Part shown: positions 34,969 through 42,457 of the stretch, in pieces | How positions within the stretch are numbered: the first letter of the stretch is position 1 | How the letters are laid out: every line of letters begins with the position of its first letter | NCBI GenBank assembly: GCA_016722285.1 | Contig: JADKGI010000007.1 | Coordinates: 1 to 64,000, forward strand | DNA from: Saprospiraceae bacterium | GTDB lineage: Bacteria; Bacteroidota; Bacteroidia; Chitinophagales; Saprospiraceae | DNA length: 64,000 nt | Direction: 5' to 3' | Made by a program: the position numbers and the translations under genes | The notes under the pieces: generated by a model | Databases searched by the model: none | Told to the model about the DNA's origin: nothing | What the model saw: the letters and a program-made list of their open reading frames with translations, nothing else

Positions 34969-35994
34969 TCACGTGACCAACACTCTCTTTCCCAACAATT
35001 GGCCACTTTCCAGCTTCAGTTCGATATCATATGTTCCTGCCGTAAGCCTCCATGTCATCAACCCGGAATACATCAAATGATGTGTCTCAAGAAGCTTACC
35101 AGAAGCATCGGATATTTTAATGATAACCGGTCCTTTATAATCTGGAATATCGATGTAAAAAAGACCTTTGGAAGGGTTTGGGTAAATATTTACTAAATAG
35201 GTCTTTATGGGTTTGTTAGGATAGGTCACACAATAACATCGTTCAGCGAGTGATGGGTCAAAGATAAATGGATTGATATTGGCCTGGATGCGAGCGATGG
35301 CCAAGGATCGGATAATTTCAGTGGAGTCCACTTTATCAGATCGATGCCATCTACAGAGATAGGGCAACATGGAAGAGAAGAAGGATTTGCTCTTTTTATC
35401 GGCTTCAGCTCTATAGAATGTGTAGAAATAAAACATGGACCTGGCGATGTCGCCTTTTCTGAGTTCTGGGGGCTCAAAAGAATTGGATTTGGATTCAGAA
35501 TACAGTTTGATGTCTTTTCTGGGAATAGAAGTGATCACATCGTCTTTGTGGATCCAATATTTTGTTTGTTCATCAGGAATATCTTTGAAAGGAGCATTGC
35601 GTCGAAGTGTATTGATGGTGGCACGGGCAGGTACCAGATGATGGAGATCACCTAGTGCCGGCATAGAAGCTGATCCAAGCGATCTGGGAAAAAGATGTTC
35701 TGTTTGGATGCCATATTTTGCTGTCCAGGAGAGAATATTGGTACCATTTGGAACTGGTATTTTGTATCCGGAATAAAAGCACTCTAGTGAATCTTTCACC
35801 AGAAAGATTTCCGAGTAGAGTTTGGTCCTGGCTTCGTCGTAATTGAGTACTTTTTTGGGGGTGTAGTATCGTTTGAGTTCGGTGATTAGGGTGTCACCTT
35901 TTAGGCCGGGGAAGAGGATTTCTTGAGAGGTGGAAGAGATTGAGAAAAAGGTTAAGGATGAGATTAAAATGGAATTGATGAAAAGCTGGATCAT
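34969..35994 (-). CDS. Secreted endonuclease I family nuclease with T9SS type A tail
   Basis: This 341-residue protein has a signal peptide (MIQLFINSILISSLTFFSIS). Its endonuclease I core shows EHLFPRS (residues 99-106) and GDLHHLVPARATIN followed by RRN (115-133), the His/Asn metal-site pattern of this DNA/RNA nuclease family. The last ~75 residues are a T9SS sorting domain (VNIYPNPSKGLFYIDI, GKLLETHHLMYSGLM). It probably acts outside the cell, for example in nucleic-acid scavenging. Two truncated relatives lie downstream at 32970-33450 and 31856-32090. The gene appears intact. Confidence 0.87.
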   Translation of the reverse strand: MIQLFINSILISSLTFFSISSTSQEILFPGLKGDTLITELKRYYTPKKVLNYDEARTKLYSEIFLVKDSLECFYSGYKIPVPNGTNILSWTAKYGIQTEHLFPRSLGSASMPALGDLHHLVPARATINTLRRNAPFKDIPDEQTKYWIHKDDVITSIPRKDIKLYSESKSNSFEPPELRKGDIARSMFYFYTFYRAEADKKSKSFFSSMLPYLCRWHRSDKVDSTEIIRSLAIARIQANINPFIFDPSLAERCYCVTYPNKPIKTYLVNIYPNPSKGLFYIDIPDYKGPVIIKISDASGKLLETHHLMYSGLMTWRLTAGTYDIELKLESGQLLGKRVLVT

Positions 35995-36489
35995 TTTATT
36001 TTTTGTAAGGTGAATTTGATGGTAGTTATTTCAATTTGATATTGTCGCTCGAGCCGCGACTGGCTTTGACTTTTTTGGCCGTCAAAAAAGTCAACAAAAA
36101 ACCTCGTAGCCCGAAAAACTCGCTTTGGAAAATTTCTTTGGTTTGACTTTCTAAAACTTCGGTTCTTCGCGTATTCCTTATTTTAAGCTATTACTCTAAG
36201 GCCCCGACTTTCGCGGCATTTAAAATAAGGGGATTTGTGAAGCTCAAACAGTTCCGGACTACCTGTAACTAAAATCAAAGCAATAAATTATATAGATGCA
36301 AATAGTAAAAAGAGCGCTGCTGAAGCTGAGAGCTCCAACATCTGCTCCGCTCATGCATCTTTATGCATGATGACGAAAATAATCAACCAAAAAGTGAAAT
36401 GATATGGCATGGTGTTTTGAAAGAGCGGCCACCGCCAGTGCAGTGACCGCAATACCCAAAACGATGTTGACCACCATGCATTTTTTAAA
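35995..36489. other. Intergenic with inverted repeats, no gene seen
   Basis: About 500 bp between the DnaC-like gene and the endonuclease gene. Besides the 12-bp hairpin at 36066-36094, an 11-bp perfect inverted repeat CCTTATTTTAA / TTAAAATAAGG (36176-36186 and 36220-36230) encloses a locally GC-rich loop. No coding signal was seen. Confidence 0.5.
36066..36094. terminator. Strong 12-bp hairpin, possible bidirectional terminator
   Basis: TTGACTTTTTTG (36066-36077) pairs perfectly with CAAAAAAGTCAA (36083-36094) across a 5-nt loop. It lies downstream of the DnaC-like operon and just upstream of the endonuclease start, so it could isolate the two. A dispersed genomic palindrome is an alternative. 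Confidence 0.45.
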
Positions 36490-37194
36490 CTATCTGCGTT
36501 TGTCAGTAGATGTGGATTTGTACTCTATCCAGTTACACATCTCCCGGAGACGGCTGCGTACTCGTTCGCCATAATATTTTTCTATCTGTGGTGCTGTAAG
36601 ATTGCTGGTGAAGTGAGTGAGTATCTTACGGCCTTGGAAAAGTTCATAACGCATCATAATGATTTGACCTAAAACATTGGCATTTGTGCCGTAATGTTTT
36701 ACTTCATCTTCAGTGCCTATGTCATCGAAGCAATAGGCCTGATTGATGGTGCTGCGGTCCACATGATCGACATAATTACGGCCATACTGCGTTAGTATTT
36801 GGGAGCCGTGATCCATATACTCCAATGCTAATTGTTGGCAGGATTTCATTTTGTATCGTTCTTTGTAGTGCATAAACTGTCTGACCAGTTTCATATGAAC
36901 CGTCTTGCCTACACCTGTTTTACCTGACAAGAAAAGGCCTTTGCCAAGATGAATTTCGTAATGTCTGCACAAGTCTGTATCGCCAGTAAAATAAGCATAG
37001 AGTTGTAGGATCACATCTTTATCTTCTTTGTAAAGTCGAAACTCCTGTCCGTAAATGATCTGACCATTCAGCTCCATGAGCCTTGCGAAATGGTCATAAT
37101 TAAAGTGGGACTGAGTAGTCAGCATCTGGATCGATTTGAACTCCTGGAGGACGGAGACCGGAACGTCCCGATTGTGAATTCTGATGGTTTGCAT
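36490..37194 (-). CDS. DnaC/IstB-like AAA+ ATPase (putative helicase loader)
   Basis: This 234-residue P-loop ATPase has Walker A GKTGVGKT (residues 91-98), Walker B AYCFDDIG (153-160), a sensor-like HFTSNL and a C-terminal ERVRSRLREMCNWIEY. This is the layout of DnaC-type helicase loaders on plasmids, phages and integrated elements. The start at 37194 overlaps the end of the upstream gene by 95 bp in another frame; both readings look coding. With the two genes upstream it forms a compact replication module. No transposase accompanies it, which argues against an IstB role. Confidence 0.75.
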   Translation of the reverse strand: MQTIRIHNRDVPVSVLQEFKSIQMLTTQSHFNYDHFARLMELNGQIIYGQEFRLYKEDKDVILQLYAYFTGDTDLCRHYEIHLGKGLFLSGKTGVGKTVHMKLVRQFMHYKERYKMKSCQQLALEYMDHGSQILTQYGRNYVDHVDRSTINQAYCFDDIGTEDEVKHYGTNANVLGQIIMMRYELFQGRKILTHFTSNLTAPQIEKYYGERVRSRLREMCNWIEYKSTSTDKRR

Positions 37195-37813
37195 GATTGC
37201 TATTATTTGATGGTGAAGAAATACGATTGTCTATTTGGGATGCGTATCTGGGATCGGTGAGTGGGTTGAAGGTGGAGTTTTTACGTAATTCTTTTTGATG
37301 TCCGCTATAATCTATAAATATTGATTTTTCTAAAATCAATGATCCTTTGCCATTGAATAATTTTGCTTTAGTATTGATATCTACTTCTTTATTTTGTGGT
37401 TCTACAGCGCTTGTCTGGAAATCGATTTTGGATTGTATGGTTTTATTCAGAGAATTATGATGGGTCAGGCCCCATACATCCACACGAAATCCAGATTCTA
37501 GATGCTCGATTGTTGAGATGCAATAATAACTATGCTCGTATCTGGATTTTGATGGATAATAGCGAATTAAATCTAAGGCGTCAAGCTCTTTTAAATTGCG
37601 ATAAAATGCGTCTTTTGACTTAATGCCTGCATGAGACATGATTTCTCCCCTCGAAGGACTAAAAGGATTTGCAAAGTAGTTGATGTTCCAAATTCTGAAT
37701 AAAGAAACATAAAGTGCTACATGACCGAAATGAATGAAGTCTCCATAATTTACGATCGAAAGGAAATTTTCCAAATGTCTGATATAGTTGACTTGATTGA
37801 TTGACTTTGACAT
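37100..37813 (-). CDS. Winged-helix replication-initiator-like protein
   Basis: This 237-residue protein has an N-terminal half (HFGHVALYVSLFRIWNINYF, SRGEIMSHAGIKSKDAFYRN, LKELDALDLIRYYPSKSRYE) that looks like the winged-helix domain of phage/plasmid replisome organisers (DnaD/DnaT-like context). The C-terminal 100 residues are low-complexity and Asn/Ser-rich. It lies 9 bp downstream of an HTH gene and overlaps a DnaC-like loader gene, which supports a role in initiating replication of a mobile element. A transcription-regulator role is the alternative. The exact family was not identified. Confidence 0.6.
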   Translation of the reverse strand: MSKSINQVNYIRHLENFLSIVNYGDFIHFGHVALYVSLFRIWNINYFANPFSPSRGEIMSHAGIKSKDAFYRNLKELDALDLIRYYPSKSRYEHSYYCISTIEHLESGFRVDVWGLTHHNSLNKTIQSKIDFQTSAVEPQNKEVDINTKAKLFNGKGSLILEKSIFIDYSGHQKELRKNSTFNPLTDPRYASQIDNRISSPSNNSNHANHQNSQSGRSGLRPPGVQIDPDADYSVPL

Positions 37814-37822
37814 AGGTGGAAG

Positions 37823-38125
37823 TTATAGTGATTTACGTTTTGGCTTAGCTTCTTTTTTATTACTGATTATCAGTTGAATGATGTCATTCCAATCGTAAAA
37901 GATCGTGCCGTTGACCTTAGAGTAAGGGAGTACTCTCGCATTTCTTAAGTTTTGCAAAGAAGCTGGAGAAAGGCTGAGAAGCTCCTGAACTTCGGAAGAT
38001 TTTAAAAAGCGTTTACCATCAGGATTAAGAGTGTTTTTTGATAAATGAAGTATTTCTTTGATCTCTTCCAGGAGTTCTACTTTGAACTCTCTGAGATCAT
38101 CAGTGGTAAGAATATTTGCGGGCAT
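37823..38125 (-). CDS. Helix-turn-helix (excisionase/MerR-like) DNA-binding protein
   Basis: This 100-residue protein has an N-terminal amphipathic helix (LREFKVELLEEIKEILHLS) and an HTH_17-type domain (KRFLKSSEVQELLSLSPASL, LRNARVLPYSKVNGTIFYDW). Such proteins commonly head accessory-element operons in Bacteroidota and act as excisionases or element regulators. It is the first gene of the three-gene replication-like operon and ends with a basic tail (KKEAKPKRKSL). Confidence 0.75.
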   Translation of the reverse strand: MPANILTTDDLREFKVELLEEIKEILHLSKNTLNPDGKRFLKSSEVQELLSLSPASLQNLRNARVLPYSKVNGTIFYDWNDIIQLIISNKKEAKPKRKSL

Positions 38126-38748
38126 GGTGAATGATATTTGTTTCGGGGCAAAGGTCAGGGGAAAGGCAAGATGAATTCTACGATGTGACTACGAGTCGTA
38201 GGCTAATTTTGGCATAAATTTAATACATTAAAATATATTTAATATAAAAATTACTTTAAACCAAAATTTTACAAAAAAATATAAAATCAAAAAAAATGTA
38301 AAAAGCTGATTTCAAGATAAAATTCCCGAAAAGGCAATTCAAAAGAAAAATGATGTAGATTTTTTGATTGTGTTGGAATTGTATTCGAAAAGTGAATGAA
38401 AAGAAGTTATATTAAACGGGAAAATAGAAACCCTTTGGAGCTCAAATTTGCGCGAAACTTTGTGCCGGGGCCTGGTGCAACTATCCGTTTGGTTTTTTAT
38501 TTTTTTCAAATTTTTTTTCGCTTTTGTTTGTAATGTTTATTACTGGTTTATTTAATTGTTTAATATATGTTTAGTTATATATGGTACTGTTTGAGTTCCG
38601 CATGTATTCCGTGTCAAGTCCGTGTAACAGGACACATATCGACCTGTTTCACGGACTCACTAGGCTGTTTCACAGACTCATCGGTCGGTTTGACAGACTA
38701 CAATAGACCGGTGTAAATTTGATCATTTTTGTCGTAGCTTTTAGGTGT
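38126..38748. other. Intergenic region holding iteron-like repeats and an AT-rich tract
   Basis: A 620-bp non-coding region upstream of the HTH-initiator-loader operon. It contains a CTACGA/TCGTAG palindrome near 38189-38201, a long AT-rich tract (about 38490-38585) and the repeat cluster at 38611-38706. No ORF was recognised. Confidence 0.55.
38611..38706. repeat. Iteron-like repeats (21-bp period) next to an AT-rich tract: putative replication origin
   Basis: Three direct repeats begin at 38644, 38665 and 38686, exactly 21 bp apart: CTGTTTCACGGACTC, CTGTTTCACAGACTC and CGGTTTGACAGACTA. A fourth copy lies inverted at 38611-38631 (minus strand CCTGTTACACGGACT), forming a 15-bp dyad with one mismatch against the first direct copy, with an 11-bp spacer. 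An AT-rich stretch lies immediately to the left. Two-helical-turn spacing beside initiator-like and DnaC-like genes resembles a plasmid-type origin. Function is inferred; an operator cluster is the alternative. Confidence 0.5.
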
Positions 38749-39693
38749 CTATTCAAATAATTTTACCCTTTCAGTTATTAGATTCATATACAATTTTTTC
38801 CTTTCTAAGCTCAAAAATGAGATGTCTATGAGTTTAATGGCTCGTGGAAACCATTTATCCAATCTTTTGAATACCGCCTTAATTTGTTTTTGATTGAGGT
38901 TTAGTACACTTCCAAAATGTTCGAAGTAAGTCTTATTAAAGTTCTCCTTTTTACCACCCATCAATAATGCAAAATCCTCTTTATCTTGTGGTAAAATCAT
39001 TTTGACATTTAATAGATCATAGGCCGACGATAATGTCCACTTATTATCGGTAAGCCACATAGAAAAGTTTTTTAAGTGCATATCATTATTTCCAATCACA
39101 AAATTAAAAACTGCCAATTCGTAAAATCTTAACTTGTCTAAAAGTGTGTTGGCAGACATCTCTCCGATGGTTTTCCCCAGCCGCTCCATGGTGCCTTTGT
39201 ATTTATCATCCAATTCAAGAATTTGCATAAAATCTATCATATGATTTTTTGACCCATCATGATTCCTGTCAATTCTTTTGGTGATGTAACATAATTCGCC
39301 GGATGCCAAACGAATCATATTGACAGGCACTATGTCAATATTGAACAATGCTGCCATTTTCATAGAAAGATGTTCGTTTTCCGGCATTTGAGGATACAAG
39401 GAATTCTGAGGCTTCAAAATATAATTTCCTTCCAAGGCATTCATGATTGTCAATCGGCCTTGATGTCCATCCACTAGTTCAGATTTAATCCATCCAAGAG
39501 ATAATTTTGGTTGAACACCAGGTACAGTAATGGACATCATTGCCGCTTGCTTTGCCAAATTTTCTATTTCTGAAAATTGATAGGGCAGGACAGGTGCATA
39601 AGCAGTTCCGAAAAATGCTTTACAACATCTGGTGTGGTAGTCCCCATCGTGGCTTTCCTCGATTTCCTGATAACAAGACAAACATTTATTCAT
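38749..39693 (-). CDS. hipT: HipT-type serine/threonine kinase toxin (HipA kinase core)
   Basis: This ~314-residue kinase lacks the HipA N-terminal subdomain, which is encoded separately upstream. A short Cys-rich N-terminus (CLSCYQEIEESHDGDYHTRCC) precedes the Gly-rich region with an SIT motif and VPGVQPKLSL. The catalytic loop is NFVIGNNDMHLKNF and the Mg-binding segment is SSAYDLLN. HipT/HipA kinases phosphorylate aminoacyl-tRNA synthetases (HipT of E. coli O127 targets TrpS); the target here is unknown. The ATG at 39693 overlaps the hipS stop, implying translational coupling; an ATG at 39705 is possible. Confidence 0.85.
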   Translation of the reverse strand: MNKCLSCYQEIEESHDGDYHTRCCKAFFGTAYAPVLPYQFSEIENLAKQAAMMSITVPGVQPKLSLGWIKSELVDGHQGRLTIMNALEGNYILKPQNSLYPQMPENEHLSMKMAALFNIDIVPVNMIRLASGELCYITKRIDRNHDGSKNHMIDFMQILELDDKYKGTMERLGKTIGEMSANTLLDKLRFYELAVFNFVIGNNDMHLKNFSMWLTDNKWTLSSAYDLLNVKMILPQDKEDFALLMGGKKENFNKTYFEHFGSVLNLNQKQIKAVFKRLDKWFPRAIKLIDISFLSLERKKLYMNLITERVKLFE

Positions 39694-40030
39694 CAGTATT
39701 AACATTTATTGGGTGAACACTCACTGCTCCAATAGCATTTTGGCAACATGCCAACAATAGACCCATGCGGTCATTTTTATTTAGTTTCCAGCTTTCTATT
39801 GCAATATTCAGTAGCCAACCTTCAGGAATCAGACCTTCGAAAAAAGGAAATAATCTTTTGCTCCGATAAATCTGACGCGATACCGGCATTTGAAATGTGA
39901 TGAATTGGTTAGGTGAATGGATGATGTACTGTTCGTCATAAGCAAAAAAATATTCACCATTATCGCCCTCCGTCAAAATGCCGGCAAGTTCATTACTGTA
40001 TTTCACTATTGCTTGTCGCATATTTTTCAT
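39686..40030 (-). CDS. hipS: HipS-like protein (HipA N-terminal domain)
   Basis: This 114-residue protein equals the N-terminal subdomain of HipA (ILTEGDNGEYFFAYDEQYI, MPVSRQIYRS, FPFFEGLIPEGWLL, DRMGLLLACCQNAIGAVSV). In tripartite HipBST systems this piece is a separate small protein that acts as the antitoxin. Its end overlaps hipT and its start overlaps hipB, consistent with one transcript. An ATG at 40021 is an equally good start. Confidence 0.82.
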   Translation of the reverse strand: MKNMRQAIVKYSNELAGILTEGDNGEYFFAYDEQYIIHSPNQFITFQMPVSRQIYRSKRLFPFFEGLIPEGWLLNIAIESWKLNKNDRMGLLLACCQNAIGAVSVHPINVNTDE

Positions 40031-40217
40031 TTATTGGTCCTAAAACGTGTCCAAACATATGCAAAACCTGATTTACCTTGGATAAGCTGAGATTTTCTTT
40101 ACCTTGTTCGATCTTTCTAATGACGGTGAGGGCCACTCCTGCTTTCTCAGCAAATTCATCCTGAGTCAGGCCGGCTTGTTTTCGTCTTGTTTTTACAAAT
40201 TCTGAAATTAGATTCAT
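39993..40217 (-). CDS. hipB: HipB-like XRE repressor
   Basis: This 74-residue XRE-type HTH protein (EFVKTRRKQAGLTQDEFAEK, AGVALTVIRKIEQGKENLSL) is first in the hipBST operon. Reading is open to a TTG at 40238, but the ATG at 40217 is chosen because an operator-like repeat ends immediately upstream of it. HipB proteins repress their own operon by binding palindromic sites and enhance neutralisation of the kinase. Confidence 0.85.
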   Translation of the reverse strand: MNLISEFVKTRRKQAGLTQDEFAEKAGVALTVIRKIEQGKENLSLSKVNQVLHMFGHVLGPINEKYATSNSEIQ

Positions 40218-40318
40218 TTTATATGTATTTGCATACAAAAGTAGTGCATTTTAATGAATTATATGTATTTGCGTATAAATATGTTTAAAAACGATGTTTT
40301 ATACGTTTTTCAGTATAA
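40218..40318 (-). promoter_or_regulatory. hipBST promoter with three operator-like sites spaced 40 bp
   Basis: On the minus strand, three 21-bp elements share TTATAC-N8-RTATAA: 40298-40318 (best palindrome), 40258-40278, and 40218-40238 (TTGTAT variant). Their left ends are exactly 40 bp apart. The 5-8-5 half-site geometry is the same as that known for the E. coli HipB operator (TATCC-N8-GGATA). A TACTTTTG -7-type box occupies 40236-40243, between the first two sites and overlapping the proximal one, so bound repressor would cover the promoter. Confidence 0.65.
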
Positions 40319-40590
40319 ATTCGTGATGCACAGAAAAGAGGAAAAATTTGAGATCAATGCTCAAAAAACTATGATATTTAGTGATAAAATTGGTTTAAAA
40401 CTGCCGTAAAATAATTTTTTAACCACATTTTGATATGTCGTAAAAATGGACTAAATTGCGATAAAATTAATGCGACAATGCAGCGACAATATAACATATA
40501 ACGATATGTTTAATATGTAAAATATAGGATATAAATAAATTAATAAGGTAGTTATGTATTGCAGACTGTCCCGTCCAGTCCGCAAAACAT

Positions 40591-40632
40591 AACGCCAAAT
40601 AGAAGTAAAATTCTGTTTGGCGTTTGTTTTTC
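40591..40632 (+). terminator. Rho-independent terminator-like hairpin
   Basis: A 14-bp stem with one G-U pair (AACGCCAAAT-AGAA against TTCT-GTTTGGCGTT) and a 6-nt loop is followed by TGTTTTT. No plus-strand gene is recognisable upstream, so the transcript it ends is unknown; it may mark the old edge of the accessory island. Confidence 0.55.
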
Positions 40633-41389
40633 AAGGAGTTATGAGACTCTTGGGAGGTAAAAAGAAGTAAGTAGCATAAAAATATATTTCTCCCTTTTGA
40701 TTTGTTTATTAAGAAAAACGCTAATTTATAGTTCCATTTTGATCAAATAGGTTTTTTGGGCAAACTCAATTACAAAGTTGGTTCCAATTGTAAATAGTTT
40801 TTGAATTTTTAAGAAGATAGATGGCATGATCTTTTATCTATACAACTTTATACTGATCATCAAATGGATTTCCAACTAAGCTTTTGTGTCATCCAGCTAT
40901 GAATTGATAATCATTAGTATAGTACCCGGATATTAACTCAATCCAAAAGTATCTTCTTCTAATATCAATGTCATAGAAATAACTTATACCCTTTGGCATA
41001 TGATAATAAAATACAATCTTGCATTTCCATAGAAATAGTCTTAGGTTTGGGTAAAGTTGCAAGATCAAACTCTGATATGATCTCAACCTTATCAGATCAT
41101 CGGCATACCACCGGAAAAAAAATGCCGGAACGAAAATCCATTGCAAGTATCTGCTATAGTTGTTATCTTCGATTACCGAAACTTGGTTCTGATCATTTTT
41201 AACAGGTGAAAAAAATCAAAACATTGTAATACACATAGTTCTTGGAATTTACATAAAGCTCAATGAATTTTAGTAGAAGTATAAAGTTCAAATGATATTA
41301 ATTTAAAATTTCATCCGTCTATAGCAAAACTAAGATGTGTTATATTCTCATTATAATTGAAAAAACTTATTAATTTCCATTTATATCCA
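40633..41389. other. Intergenic, possibly decayed coding sequence
   Basis: No intact gene is recognised. On the minus strand, protein-like stretches appear in different frames (for example DKVEIISEFDLATLPKPKTI near 41090 and FTIGTNFVIEFAQKTYLIK near 40760), separated by stops. An 85-codon reading at 40889-41146 has no recognisable features. This could be an old pseudogene. Confidence 0.35.
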
Positions 41390-42433
41390 TCAATTTAAAA
41401 TCACTATTCTGCCATTTTGGGCCATATCTTTATTTTCTACTCTTTAAAAATATATTCCGGTATGAAGGTCATTTGAATTTACAATGCTGCTTTTTTGTAC
41501 TGACCTGTTAAGTATTACAGACCCCTTACTATCAAAAAGTGTAAAATTAAATGGTTCATCAAAGTCAGAAGATATATTAATATTCATATTCTTCCCAACT
41601 GGATTTGGATATACATAGATATGTGATTGGTTTTGATTGATTCTTGCTCTCTTAATCGACGAGAATTCTTCATAACCATCAAAATCCACTATTTTTAGTT
41701 TATAGTAATATTCTATTCCTTTGATAACCTCCTGATCTGAATATTGATAATTTGAACGACCACTATTTCCTAAAGCAACTATTTTGGTGATGTTTTTGAA
41801 AGAGTGACCATCGGTTGATCTGAGTATTTCGAAATGCGATACGCCATCTTCTCTGTCTGTCCACCATTCCAGGTCTATTGATTCCGTATTTGTAGTCGTT
41901 TTGAAATCCAAAAGATGGAGTGGAAGCAATATATTTGATGGCTGAAGACAGATGGTATTATTGACGGTAGCAAAAACCTGAGTGGCTGGCTGCGGGTCAT
42001 TAAAGACTACAGTTTGAGTAGTTCCGCCATTATAGCTCCATACAAGATTGGCCATGGTAGCATTATTCATTGTAGTAAATTTAACTCTGGCCAATGTTGT
42101 ATAAGAAGTTGGGATATTGATACCATTGGATGGTAATAATAAATGAATATTGAGGGACGCCTGATTGGTAAGTGGAGTAGTAATTGTTGGTGCTGCATAT
42201 GATGCTGTAAAATTATGACTAATGATAACAGGATTTGATAATAATTCTGCATTAAATCCAAATTGCAGGTTGCTGCTACCTAGTTTAAACGGATTACTTC
42301 CAGACATTGATATGTCAAATGTCAGTTCATTTTTATCAAGTTCTGCATTGGAGAAATTCAGGCAGAAAGTTTGACCTTGAATAAAAGTATGAATAAACAA
42401 AATGAGTAAAGAAAATATATATTTAATGTACAT
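41390..42433 (-). CDS. Small T9SS protein with cohesin-like N-terminal domain
   Basis: It has a signal peptide (MYIKYIFSLLILFIHTFIQG), then a ~150-residue beta domain (LTFDISMSGSNPFKLGSSNL, FGFNAELLSNP, TLARVKFTTMN) with a cohesin-like pattern. An FN3-like linker (IDLEWWTDREDGVSHFEILR, YYYKLKIVDFDG) and a T9SS tail (IYVYPNPVGKNMNINIS, DLHTGIYF) follow. The frame stops at 41444, but one base earlier the other frame continues as VENKDMAQNGRIVILN-stop at 41390, completing the tail, so an indel near 41440 is likely. It lies 24 bp downstream of a gene ending in a dockerin-like EF-hand pair, suggesting an operon and perhaps interacting partners. Confidence 0.72.
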
Positions 42434-42457
42434 GATATTCGAAATTTTATTTTTTAG

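Noticed and set aside
36490..37194. IstB subunit of an IS21-type insertion sequence
   Set aside because: No IstA transposase or terminal inverted repeats nearby; the upstream initiator-like and HTH genes fit a replication module better.
40889..41146. 85-codon minus-strand reading as an intact gene
   Set aside because: Composition is odd, and neighbouring frames look more protein-like, so a decayed sequence is more likely.
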